From Stichopus chloronotus (lineage: Eukaryota > Echinodermata > Holothuroidea > Aspidochirotida > Stichopodidae), in contig CM037846.1 in NCBI GenBank assembly GCA_021234535.1, positions 16,256,150-16,320,149 on the forward strand: DNA of 64,000 bases. Direction: 5' to 3'. Below, one piece after another: positions 13,201 through 24,627 of the stretch. The number at the start of each line of letters is the position of its first letter. The first letter of the stretch is position 1. The translations under genes and the position numbers were made by a program. The notes beneath the pieces are model-generated. The model was not told the origin of the DNA, searched no databases, and was given only the letters and a program-made list of their open reading frames with translations.

Positions 13201-13485
13201 GTATACTCTTCGATGTATCTCCTTCTAACAGCTCCCTGATTTGATGGAACATTTTATGCTAGGCAGCACCAGGCCAAAAGTTTGGTAATATTTGTCCATT
13301 GTGCTCTATTAAGGGTTAATGTACTTTTGGGACCAGTCACACTGTTCCGTGCAAGAACTGCGTGGAAGTTGCAGATGTCTGAGTTGGGCGTAGTCAAGTT
13401 TTTGAACATGTTCAAATCTTGTTCAGGGGAATCGACTTGAATTCGTTCCAAGAGGTCCCACAAAACACCCGCAGGAGTCCCTTTA
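10283..13485. other. Upstream spacer of gene A
   Basis: Non-coding array spacer. The segment 10,283-11,560 is shared with units B (interrupted by the LTR element) and C. About 11,560-11,985 is shared with unit B. The stretch ~11,985-13,430 is present only in unit A and contains no recognisable gene. Near 13,330 there is a diverged second copy of the terminal region of the MITE that starts at 13,486. The sequence CTACTGCA at about 11,852 is the unoccupied counterpart of the hAT insertion site in unit B. Confidence 0.5.
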
Positions 13486-14402
13486 AGGCCCTCTCACACT
13501 GTTCCGGGCAAGCACTGCATACAAGTCGCAGGTGACAAGTGTTGCTACCCACAACTCCCCGTAGATCACACACACCCGGATCTTGCAATGACTTGCCCCT
13601 AGGTACATACGGAATTCCGAATTTCCCGCTGTCAAGTTTTGAACATGCTCATAGCTTGTTCGGGGTAATGTTCCGGCCGCAATTCACGAGCAGTTCACCA
13701 GCATGAAAACAGTGAGTTGGGAGTGGAGCTGTTTCAATTTCGGGCCAGCGCCTGTGAGATACGGGTATGGATAGGGCATTTTTTGGCAAGACACAAGTGT
13801 TGGTACTGCCAACCTGCGTGTAGCGCATCATTTCTGCTGGCATGGAGTCAGACATAAGAGGAAAGAAAGGGCATGTTGCGTGCAAATTACTGTCTCCCTG
13901 CTGAAAATAGAGGTTTTGCACGTCCCTATTCGCAAACACTAAGGAAGCCCCGAAAGTACACGGAAGCAATCAGCCGTGGCAGGATGAAACACTCGTAATA
14001 AAGCATGTGGTTACTGGCCGGGGGCACCTAGCTCTAGAACGAACGTTACTTTGCCACAGAACGGTTGTGGATTTCTCTCACTGCACGTTGGATCCTATGT
14101 TCTACCTCTTCCATATAAATATGCCCTCTACCGGTACACACAAACCTCGCGCATTGCAGGCAACTCAACGGTGGGTGACAAGGAGTTGGCACGCAGAAAA
14201 CTCGCAGTGCCCGTATGTGTCCCGGAGCTAAAACGGATCTCTCACTCTTCTGGCACGCATGTCACACTCAGCACACGCATGACACACGCAGCCGCAAGTA
14301 CTACTGTCACGTGAAACTCAAACCGCTAAAACCACAAAACCTTTCCTCCTTTGCAACAAAATCTGTGCCTGCATCTAACCCGTGAATAGTGCGACAGGGC
14401 TT
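13486..14402. mobile_element. Non-autonomous DNA transposon (MITE), possibly Harbinger-type, copy in unit A
   Basis: About 0.9 kb is bounded by imperfect inverted ends: AAGGCCCTCTCACACTGTTC on the left and, reverse-complemented on the right, AAAGCCCTGTCGCACTATTC. A near-identical copy lies in unit B at 37,088-38,032, so it predates the A/B duplication. The GGCCCTGTCACAC-type terminus with a TTA-like flank suggests PIF/Harbinger, but the right flank is TCA, so the superfamily is tentative. It contains 60-106 codon open frames with no transposase motifs. Confidence 0.5.
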
Positions 14403-14534
14403 TCACTAAGGTCACATAACAGGAACGCTTTTTCATCCCATGAATCTCGAGTGCTCTTTCCCCCATGTTTTATGACAGCGCGTCTAACAATCTGCAAGTT
14501 ATAAGGTTTCTCCTAACTGTGATGTGTATTTCTG

Positions 14535-14815
14535 AGTACGAAGGCCATTTCAAACGGCCAGGGCGTTCTTTTTAAAACAGTGAGTTACCAAAGTACTGTT
14601 ACTGGTGTGTAGTGTAAAACCACTGTCTATATGTATCCCAAACCGTTTGTAAATTGTTATATTCATCAATCTCGGATACAGAATCATACTTTTCTTTATA
14701 ACAGTATCTTTCGAGATCAGCGTGTGATCCAAGGTTACGTAATAAATACATCAGATCATCCTTTCCTGGTGACGTATGCCATTGATTCGCCATAATGGAC
14801 ACGGCTTCTCTATTA
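14535..14815 (-). other. Conserved ~270-bp block with a 64-codon ORF (unit A copy)
   Basis: On the minus strand an ATG at about 14,793 opens a 64-codon frame containing DDLMYLLRNLGSHADLERYC and ending QWFYTTHQ-stop. The same block in unit B (38,165-38,440) is almost identical at the nucleotide level, more so than the flanking spacer. It is absent from unit C near 48,846, where the flanks join directly. The family is not recognised. It may be a small gene, a retroposed exon or a recent insertion. In the unit B copy an extra base breaks the frame just after the start. Confidence 0.35.
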
Positions 14816-16974
14816 CAAAGAAAGCGATATGGTTATCGAGAAACTACGTTCATCTTTTGACAGGTTTATTCTTTATTTTTGATAATATTGGTGAGTTGCA
14901 ATAATCTCGATTAACAGTGTACCCTAAAATGATAGACAACAAACTCTGCTTGGTAGTACTTTTAATTTTCAAAAAAATGCAGGTTTCCTGTTAGGCCTTC
15001 ATGTTAAATAGGGTAGGTTATATGATGTTGGATATGTAGGCTTGTCGTTTAGTAGTAATTTGCTGGCAGTGTTAACGGTCAAACGTCCAGTTAAGGCAAT
15101 TCAAACAGTGGTGTATTTACAATTAAAAGATTTAAAAGAATAAAGATCGTATTGAAAATACAAAATATTTACTGTCGATATTTTGAGCATTATTTCTTAA
15201 TATTAATTTATCACTTAGGGTAGGTTGTAAATGATGTTGAGCAGCCTAGGCTACATCAATGGCCACATCAATGGCCACATCTCGATATTCTCTGGAACTA
15301 GGCGACGTTACAATCTCACCTGCTTTTATTAAGCGTATTAAAACACCAAAATTTGAGGTTCAGATCTACTGACGAAGTTGAAAGATATCGGGTCGTCTTA
15401 TGAGTCGCTTGAACACCTGAGCATGCCCAATGTGTTGTTCCAAGTACTGCGTGTACGCTAGTTGCCTATTCAAGTCAAATTTTAGTGACAAATCTGTTGA
15501 TACACAGTGGGCAATCAGGTAAACTAAAATGCGGAAGTGACGTACCAAATTCAGAGGTACTCGATTCATGAGAGACGACTAGATGAACCCCATGCCTTTA
15601 AAATGAAACAAACCGTGATATGATTCTGTTCTCTTAAAGGCACCTCATATGTTTCCAAATAATTTTGAATTCAAAGAACGCAAAATAAACTTGTTAATCA
15701 TTTGTAGAATAAGACATAACTGAACATCACGATGAAGTCATGACGTCACGACGCCAGTTATAACATTCGTTCCTCTCGATCAATAAAATGAAACTTGAAT
15801 GATTTAGAAACGTGTACAGAGCTGAACTTAAAAGATGTGTAATTCTTGTATTGCTCTTTGGGAGAAAAACAATCGACAAGATTCTCAATAATTATTCTAG
15901 ACGTAACTTTACTTTTCCGTCTTCTGAAGATATGTTTTCAACTTTTACAGTTTCTAATGGGAGGAAACTTTTCAGGAGAAGACAAATAACAAACAAGCGA
16001 AATCGTGACGGTACGTGATTTATCAAGTCCAGAATTTATTTGTAAAGTCGAACACGCACATCAAACAGTTAAATCTGAACCTCATAATATCCCATGAGTG
16101 TATTAGAAATCAACCCTCGCCTACAGAATGTCATTCACGTTCGCAGCAGTAGAAATTCGCAGCATTCGAATAGACGGATTGTGTAAACAATAATTGTCCA
16201 AAAGAGAGGTTCTTGTTATTCGTCCGAACAAATTCGTGCGAACAAAACGAATTACCAGCGCGCAACAAAATTGTAGCCAATTAACGACGATTACTAGGGT
16301 TACATTTAGGTTCGTGCGAATAACCTCTGTTATTCACCTGGATGTCGCCTTTTGTTCATGGGATAGTTTAAAAAAATTCCTAATGGCTTGTACAGAATGA
16401 TAAAGAGTTTGTCTTATGTTAGTGTTCCAGTTAACTTAAAGCCTTTCAAACATGTAAGCTACTTTCAATGGAAAGCAATGGAAAGCTACTTTCACCATTT
16501 AGACACGTCCTGGGAGATGAAATTGTTTTGATCTTCAATAAAAGTGTGTGAGCAGATTCATAAAGAATTCAGTGTTAATATATTTGTTGTTTCCTCAGTC
16601 GTTCAACTTTAAACAAGATCTTCTGGTGATTTGCTTGCTGGAGACCTTCAGAGCAAGATGTGACATCCACTGATGAATCACAGAATGCATTGACAACTGC
16701 CTCTTTAGGTCATCAGGATCTTGTTCTTTCAAGGATGGTGATGCATGTTTTTCCATGAAAGGTTGCTGGACCTGTATAAGGATTTCACATATGTTATCCT
16801 ATTTTTACCCTTAGGATTCCCAAATTGCGTGAGTATATTCATGACAAAAAGCGCCTTCGGTATTTTAGATAGAATACCGAAGTACAGCTGCTTTGAATGA
16901 CTTTACAAACCACGAGGAACCACTTTAAAGCTCTGATATAGTCCTATTAATTGATCAACTTGTCATGGAGCTAT
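14816..16974. other. Array spacer between units A and B, no gene seen
   Basis: Spacer sequence with clear counterparts at 38,440-40,559 and 48,850-50,780. No ORF is supported. The part near 16,650-16,770 corresponds to the possible exon described at 50,705-50,814, but here one T is missing and the frame is broken. Confidence 0.45.
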
Positions 16975-17753
16975 CTACAACGGTCTGATTTTAATTTCGA
17001 TAAATTTGAGGTTGTAGCTTCCGCCTGGTAGTCCAGTCCATTCAATGCTGGCATCGTCTTCAGGGTTAGCAAAGTAGTTAGAATTCAGGTCAGAATAATC
17101 GCACCTGTTGTACCACCATGCACCTCGGTGGTATTCAGAGCAGCTGATGTCCTCGTTGTTGTCATTGTCCCTGTCGTATGTGCTGAAGGCCATGTTGTTG
17201 TGATATGACAAAGAATCACGTTCTGCATGAAAAGAGGAAGAAAACTAACATAGACTGTTTCCAATATTCATTCATTTCCGTGATTGCCAGGAATGGCCAA
17301 TTAAAAACCACTGCCACTTTTTACATTGAAGTGTGATAGAAAGCAGATGATAATGGTCATGTTTCTCTGTCTATTTTCACATTTCGTTTATGCTACCTTC
17401 AGGGAAATACTTATTGATTGAGCCATATAAGAAAAAAAAACAACAATGGAGTGGGGAGATAATTACCACGAAATTCTCCCAGTGAAATATAGAAAATCTG
17501 ATTATTAGAGTCATGACAAGATTATTTATTACATAAAGAATTGGTTATTGACAATACTGAATATAAACATTTTTTGGTCATTAGCAGTAAAAAACAAATT
17601 TTGTTTATTCGCAGTAAAAAAAATACTTTGAATAAACCATCATCTACCTTAACATAATGGAACGTTTCGTACAGTAATGAAATTTTATTTAGTACATGAA
17701 AGGTGTGTATGCTCTCTTTAGTGGATCTTAGTGCTTTCTTTGCGTTATGGTTT

Positions 17754-17784
<31 letters not shown>

Positions 17785-20700
17785 TGTGCATTTATAAAGC
17801 GCCATCTATCTATGTAACACAATCCGAGGCGCAAAAAGGTAAGGTACGGATCATCACAAAGAACATGAAAATATATATAGGAAAAACACCAGTAAGAAAA
17901 GATTAATTAAAAGCAAAAGAGAACAAATAGGTTTTAAGATAATTCTTGAAGGTATGTAAAGAAGTGCAACTGCGAATGTCCAATGGAAGAGAGTTCCAGA
18001 GTTTAGGAGCAGCAACAGAAAAGGCCTTATCGCCAGCAGCTGCTGAAGTTCTTGGGATGGCTAGAAGATTTTTTCCTGCCGATCTTACATTACCACCTGA
18101 GGAATATGGTTTGAGGAGTTCTGCTAGATAAACCGGTGCTTGGACATTTAACGCTTTCCAAGTGAGCAAAATTATTTTAAAGTCAATACGATGCCTGACT
18201 TGAGGCCAGTGAAGATGTCTCAAGATGGGGGTAATATGAACGTGTTTTCCAGCGTTTGTTAAAATCCGGGCCGCTGCATTCTGAACACACTGAAGCTTTC
18301 TTATCAACTTGTCGGAAATACCGTACAACAGGGAGTTACCACTGTCAAGCCTGGACGTTATAAGGGCATGAACAATTAAGGCCGTTGAATCATTAGGTAA
18401 ACACCTGCGAATACTATTTATGTTCCTGATATGAAAGAAAGCAGTTTGACAGAGCTTCTTAACATGATTTTCCATGGACAAGGTATTGTCAAAGATTACA
18501 CCAAGATTGCGAGCAGCAATGGAAGGTTGAATAATGGAGTCACCAATTTGCATCTGTTGGGTTTGTATCTTGGCTTGATTATGTCTAGAGGTGACAACAA
18601 TAAATTCTGTTTTCTCATCATTCAGCTTCAGTTTATTTGAAGTCATCCAAGATTTTATGTCAGACACACATTTTTCAATGCAATGGCGGGCGGAATGTTC
18701 AGCACGAGGATCATCTAATTTAAAGAAAAGATATAACTGAGTATCGTCATTTTATAAATGTACATTAAGCCCGTGTTTCTGAGCGATAGCAATGACTGGT
18801 CTAGAGTAGATAGTGAAGAATATGGGACCAAGAACCGAACCCTGCGGTACACCAAATGGAAGATGAACATAAGATGATAATGTGCAGTTGATATTTACGG
18901 CCTGAGTTCTGTCACTTATGTAGGATCTTATCCAGTCTAGAGCTGTACCTTTGATACCAATAGAACGAAGCCGAGAAAGAAGGATTCCATGATCTATTGT
19001 GTCAAAGGCAGCAGATAGATCAAGGAGTACTAAGAACACACCATATTTGCTGTCGATGGCATTTTTAACTCGAAGTAAGGCAGTCTCAGTTCCATGATGT
19101 TGTCTATATGCAGACTGAAATGGCTCATATAACATATTTAGAGACAAATGCTCATGAAGGCGAGAGGCTACAACCTTTTCGATGATCTTAGACACAAAGG
19201 AGAGGTTAGAAACAGGGCGGAAGTTTTCAAGACTTTCCGGGTCCAAGGTTGCTTTTTTTTTTTCAAAAGTGGCGTAACATGAGCATTTTTGTAGGGTCTA
19301 GGAAAGGTCATGGTGCTCAGTGAGAGGTTCACAATCTTGGTAATGACAGAAACAATCAGGCTGAGATGTTTCTTCAGTAACCAAGTAGGAATGGGGTCGA
19401 TTTCACAAGATTTGGAGATGATGATGAGACAAATTTTGAGGTTTCTTCATCGGAGGTGCATCCCGTTCGGTACGCAATTTGCGAATTTTCGAGATGAAGT
19501 ACTCGCTAAAATTCTCTGACAATTCATTCGCACTACTATGTGTTGGTAATTTGGGTTTTCCTTTATTATGGAGCACGGATTCAACAATTTTAAACAAATC
19601 CCTTTGATTGTCACAATCAAATATTTTGTTCTTATAATGCTGCCTTAGCCTCATTTATCATATTCACAACACAACGACGCTGAGCAAAGAATCTCTGTCT
19701 ATCAACAACAAGTTTAGATCTTCTCCAAAGTCTTTCAAGTCTCTTTCGAAGTTTCTTAGCATTTGCAATCTCCGGAGAGAACCAAGGATTAGCTGGACGA
19801 ATGGTCTTAGTGCAGTTTTTCAGGGGAGCATGAAAGTCGAGAATGGTTCTTACGGTAGAGTCATACTGATCGACAATAATTTGTAAGTCATCGGATGGAT
19901 CAGTTACAAGTTCAGATTGGGAAAGATCGTTTGCAAAGGCATCGTGGCTCACAGAGGTATATTTACGATAAGAAATACACTGCTTCCTAGTCTGAGGCTT
20001 GCAAAGCTCAAAGAACAGTGTACGGCTGCATGATCGGTTAAAAAACATGCAACATTTACAGAATCAACAACATTGTCAGAAGAACGCGCGCATACTAAAT
20101 CCAGAATATGGCCATTGACATGAGTAGACTCTTTGACATACTGCGATATATTCAGTGTTTCAAACAATCCTTGAGGCGTGTGGAGTCTGGGTCACTGGCA
20201 GAATCCCAGTGAAAGTTGAAATCCCCAAGAACTAACAGCTTTCACACAGATGTAGAAAGTAGAGATAGGTAGTTAGAAAATTCATCTAGGAACATATTAC
20301 AACAAGTTTACTCGGTGAGAAAGTCCCATTTACAGTTAAGTCACAACATAGACTTTCACAGGTTGAACCAGTGTATGATGATTCAGGTCCACGTTTTATA
20401 ATATCCTTGTATAAGAGAGCAACACCTCCACCAGGCCTGTCTGGGCGTGGCATATGGCAAATGTCATATCCAGGTAAACATAGATCACTAATAATTCTGT
20501 TATGCTTATCAAGATGTGATAGCCATGTTTCCGTTAAGGCTATTAAATCAAAGTCATGTTCAATAAAGTAATCGGTAAGAAGATAGGTCTTCTTACATAC
20601 AGATTGAGCATTGAGAATACAAAGTTTGAAGTTTCTGGAATCACTAAAAACCATATTGTGATGTAATGAAGATGGGTTTGGGGATTTCTTGCATTTACCA

Positions 20701-23700
20701 GCTCTTGTACCCCTTCTGGTATACAGTTATTTCGACTCAGATTTAAGAAATTTTCTGGTCAGTTGCCTGTTCGTAACACCCTTTCATAATTACCTTTGTG
20801 TGATAGTGCTGACCTAAAAATATGTGTAGATGTGGTACACACACTGTGGTATATATTGTTTTCTAATTACATGCCTATAAGCAGTGCTTATATATTTGCG
20901 TATTTACTGCAAATGTTTTACCACTGCGATTTCGCATCATTTGATAAGGCAGCCAGTAAAATCAAACTGAGAAATTGATTTTCAATTTACCTCTAATTGT
21001 TTCTTGGGAGTTGACAAAAAAAACCCCTCGAATTTCACATATCAAAAGCTTTACCACTTTATACAATTAACTTCTATGGTGTGTGTAGGGGATGGGGTCG
21101 ATTTAAGTGGAGAGGACTAGGGGACAAAGCACTAACAAGCTCATTTCGTGCCCCACTCTTTTGTGACCTGATACTGAAAAATAATAGCGAAGTAAGTCTT
21201 CTTATTTAAAGTGTAAATTCCCAAACCTGTATTATACAGCTTACAGAAATCTGAGTTGAAATGTGCAGTATGCCAGAAAGAGAGAGAGAGGTGGAGAGAG
21301 GTGGAGAGAGAGACTGTATAGTGAAATTCCTTGCAATCTGAGAGGGACTTTTGTCAATACATTTTCTCTGTACCCTAAGCAACAACCGATGGTTGCGCTT
21401 CTCTTACATGGATTCATTACTCCTAATTGCTCTAGTTGTCCATCCCTTCATCCCTTTGCCTATCGCCTGTCACGCCCCCCTGATGGAGGAGAGTTTGGTC
21501 ACTTCACTGATCGGAGACTTTAGTCCTCCCACCTTCAGAATCAAATCAAAGCCCATGTCAACTTCAGAATCACATAAGAGATTTTTGTGATTCACCAACC
21601 TGCGTTACTCTCGGCCATGTAATCGCCAAGGATGAGTTTGTATTTACTCCATTCATCACTAATACGAAAGAGGTTGTACTTGGCAAAGTAGGGCACCCCG
21701 TTGACGTTGTTCATGTCAATTCGGACTTCGTAGTCACTTTGTTGGTTTGTAAGTTGAGTTATTTTATCATTACCAAGCCAGAATTCCCTTCCAAGAAATC
21801 CAAAACCTTTTTTGTATTCGCTCCAAGTGCGATAAAAGTCCACGGAACCATCCAGTCGCCGTTGGATTACCTAAAAGTGGGAATGTGAAACTAGATTTAT
21901 GTGAAATGTGAAATTAGATTTATTACCAAGAAGTGCAGATTATAGATTATTTGCTAATCCAGCTCTGCTGATCGCCGTTGGATTACCTGAACTCGGAAAT
22001 TAATTACGTGAAATTTGATTTATTACAAAAGAAGTTAAGATCATCTGCTGATCCACAAAATAAACTTAAAACGATTTGATATTCAGTTTCTACTCGTGAG
22101 TTAGTTGAATTGAAAACGAAGACTGTGAACCTTTTGTAGTATGTTTATTATAGGCCTCCGTAGATCGAGCAGGGAACAATTTTAAAATTTTGGTCAGCTT
22201 CAACTTTTAGATGGAAATTTGTTAACCTTACTATCTTTTACGTCTCCTATTGAACCAGATAGAAAATTTACTTTCACCCTCTGGAATTGTCGGCCGACGT
22301 CATGAATTATTTTTGTTTCTCCCATACACCCCCCTCTACTTGAAATGGTTTCAACGTGGCGTCATGGTTGACGTTGAGACCCCTGACCAGCGGGTTTTTT
22401 TACCAGTTTTAGTTGTCCTTGATAACACGTCTTGACTCATAATCCGTGCACTTACAACGTCGACGAATAGGTCTACTTTTCGTAAGAAAATAATCCAGTT
22501 CATGGGTAAATCGACTGATATTCACTTCTATAGTGTACCAAACAAATAGGAAAACAATTAGATGTAACCACTCGTCTAGAATACTCACCGTCCATCCTCC
22601 TCCATCAACTGAATTGTTGCAGTACACGCGAAACGGTTCAGGCGACCCTGACGGCTGAATCGTGTACACGCCGGACTCTTTCTCATAGTTGTCGCACTTT
22701 TCGTATATTTCTCTGCAATCTTTCTTGTAATCCGACAGTTCATAGTAGCAGTAATTACTATAATCTGTTGAAACGACCACAAAAATCTTGAATTATCTTT
22801 TAGTTACAAAGAAAGTCAAATCTGAGCTGAGACATTTACATACTTACATGACATAATTGATTTTATATCAATTCAAATTCATTTCGATTAATCAGTTCCA
22901 TGTCCTTTCGCTTTTTTTTCATACTCAGATACGTCACCAAGAGTATAGGCTGCATGTAGGATTCCGAATTTGCAAAATTTGCAATGAGAAATAGACAGCG
23001 CGTTCACACATAAGCTACTGGCAATAGTCAATACACTACTAAAACCGAGAACTTAACGTACCTACACCAGCGACGGCAATCACAGATTCTTCTTCAACGG
23101 GTGTCTGTCGATAAAATAAACTTGACATGAGTCGTTGATGAGATTTACTTCTGTTGATCGTTTAAACGTGACTATTCTGACTTGAAGAGAAGAGAGCCAC
23201 AAAAGATTGAAGTGCGCCTGCTAATATTCTCATGTTTATTTTGGAAGAACGTGAAAATGCTAAAAATCATCATCCTATCATCACTGACCGTATGATGGCA
23301 AAAATTGCCTGAAGTCTAACCTGGGCGCCAGTATAGTTTGAGCAGAGATTCTCCTAAAAACTGTATATTAAAATATCCCCTAGATCGCAGGATATCGCCT
23401 TCCCAGGCACCCTTCACTCTTGGGATCCCCAATATCCTCTGCCTGAAGGGCTTGGCCCAGCATGTCCAATTCCCCAGTCACGCCCCAACTGGATCGAAGT
23501 TCTAAAGCAGAGCATGATTTGGATTTAGGAACTGAAAGCAAGATGTTATGTTCTTGCTGGTATTATGCCTTGCTATCACCGTCTTTTGTAAATACCTTTA
23601 TCTTTTTGCTTAATCATTTGTTGTATAAGTAGAGTTCTAATTGTCAATAAATTGCACTGATTCTTTGGACGTCTTCCCTTCCCCTTGGGTTTGTGTCAGT

Positions 23701-24532
23701 GTATTTTCCTCTTCATAATTTAACGATACTGAGGTTCCGAAGTCCCCTGGGTGGATTTTGCAATACCCGCTCCAGCATTTCCAAAAATGGTGGTCGGTTT
23801 AATCAACCCTATGGTTACTATATCACTTGTGAAGGTACTACTATGCTTACCCATGTGATATTACAACATTTGTCAGTGTTATAGTGGGCGTTGATTGGAA
23901 CAGTTCTATTGGAGACATAGAAAAATTGTAAAAACATGCCAAAATTTGTTGTAATAAAAAGAAAATACGGAAACGTGTAAGTGAATAAATCATAACTTAC
24001 GGTACACAAAATATATCACATTTAGTAAATTTAGCAAAAATCAATCTTAAACAGGACTATAGTTTCAGGTTTTGTTAAGAAAACTGTATATGTATATGTA
24101 GGATGTATGTATTCTCAATGCATCACGACTCTACACCAGCGACTTTTCACAGACACAGGAAGCAATGAAGACTGAATGTAAATCCTGCTGACATAAAAAT
24201 GCAGACTAGAAAATAAAACTAAAAGCATGCTCATTTATTTTACAAACTCCTGACGATCAACTATTTTGTTTTTGGTCTAAAAATTCAGAAAGATAGGCCT
24301 AGATGATGGAAGTGTTTAAGGTTCCCTTATATGACATAGAACCGTATTCCTATTGGCTTATTGATCTTCGTCCCCCATTAAGTCAAGAACTCATAGACGT
24401 ACATTTGTTTGGGTAGTTTTAGTAGTTTAATAATAACTTCAACAATTTAAAATTACTCACCTGATGGGTACGGTTGTGACACCACCCTATGGAAACAGCA
24501 ACGAGGAACACAAGAATTATACTGAACGCCAT
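16975..24532 (-). CDS. FReD gene B: secreted fibrinogen-related protein, 269 aa
   Basis: Five exons: 24461-24532, 23062-23104, 22589-22764, 21600-21870 and 16975-17222. They sum to 810 nt, i.e. 269 codons plus TAG, with GT/AG borders throughout and phases 0,1,0,1. Residues 1-24 hold a hydrophobic signal peptide (core FSIILVFLVAVSIGW), and ~25-38 an acidic linker. The fibrinogen C-terminal domain starts near 45, with YTIQPSGSPEPF and GGGWT, then GREFWLGNDKIT. In the last exon are the calcium loop (YDRDNDN), a Cys pair (DISC and NRCDY) and the ligand-pocket region. Known of the family: extracellular recognition of carbohydrate or acetylated ligands in innate immunity, as for ficolins and FREPs. 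Oddities: intron 4 holds a dead LINE, intron 1 an extra ~0.6 kb, and a 10-kb Gypsy element sits 95 bp upstream of the ATG in the same orientation. The reading frame is intact, but its expression may depend on the LTR. Confidence 0.85.
17757..17783. repeat. (TAA)n microsatellite, 3' tail of the LINE
   Basis: About nine TAA repeats on the plus strand (ATT on the element's strand) directly follow the LINE 3' end. This is the usual tail of L2-like elements, which end in short tandem repeats rather than poly(A). Confidence 0.85.
17757..20725 (-). mobile_element. 5'-truncated, inactivated non-LTR retrotransposon (L2/CR1 group)
   Basis: Minus-strand LINE in intron 4 of gene B. From 5' to 3' it has an RRGTRAG-type lead-in, an AP endonuclease (LCILNAQSVCKK and LTETWLS, ~20,286-20,654, resuming at 19,949-20,167 in another frame), a linker region (19,403-20,048), reverse transcriptase (18,752-19,246; NFRPVSNLSFVSKIIEKV, AFDTIDH and GVPQGSVLGP) and a C-terminal domain (17,903-18,667). 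It ends in a GCGCTTTATAAATGCAC tail followed by an ATT microsatellite, typical of L2-type 3' ends. Compared with introns of units A and C, sequence between about 17,757 and 20,725 is extra. ORF1 and the 5' end are missing. Several frameshifts are present, and the catalytic Y-A-D-D is changed to stop-N-D-D at about 18,750, so it cannot be autonomous. Confidence 0.88.
23620..24245. other. Unidentified ~0.6-kb insertion in intron 1 of gene B
   Basis: Introns 1 of genes A (near 9,975) and C (near 46,420) run directly from a TTTTTGCTTGATCAACTG stretch into TTGGTCTAAAAATGC. In gene B about 620 bp intervene. No inverted ends, coding frame or repeat family was recognised. Confidence 0.45.
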
Positions 24533-24623
24533 TGTGATAATGATTTCATCGAAACCTATAACGATGTTGAAGGTGTACAGTATACTGTTGTCTATCGACA
24601 AAGATCTGCGAACTACTCGAAGT

Positions 24624-24627
24624 ATAC
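24624..24627. repeat. Target-site duplication ATAC, left copy
   Basis: ATAC immediately precedes the left LTR and recurs immediately after the right LTR at 34,628-34,631. The uninterrupted site is present in units A (AGTATACAAAACGTTC, ~10,371) and C (~46,811), which confirms the boundary. Four base pairs is usual for Ty3/Gypsy. Confidence 0.92.

Noticed and set aside
13649..13969. 106-codon frame conserved at 37,251-37,592
   Set aside because: Lies inside a MITE inherited by duplication; similarity between copies is expected at the DNA level and no transposase motif is present.
17753..20730. TGGTA on both sides of the LINE as a target-site duplication
   Set aside because: Five bases next to a simple repeat and a truncated 5' end; too weak to call.
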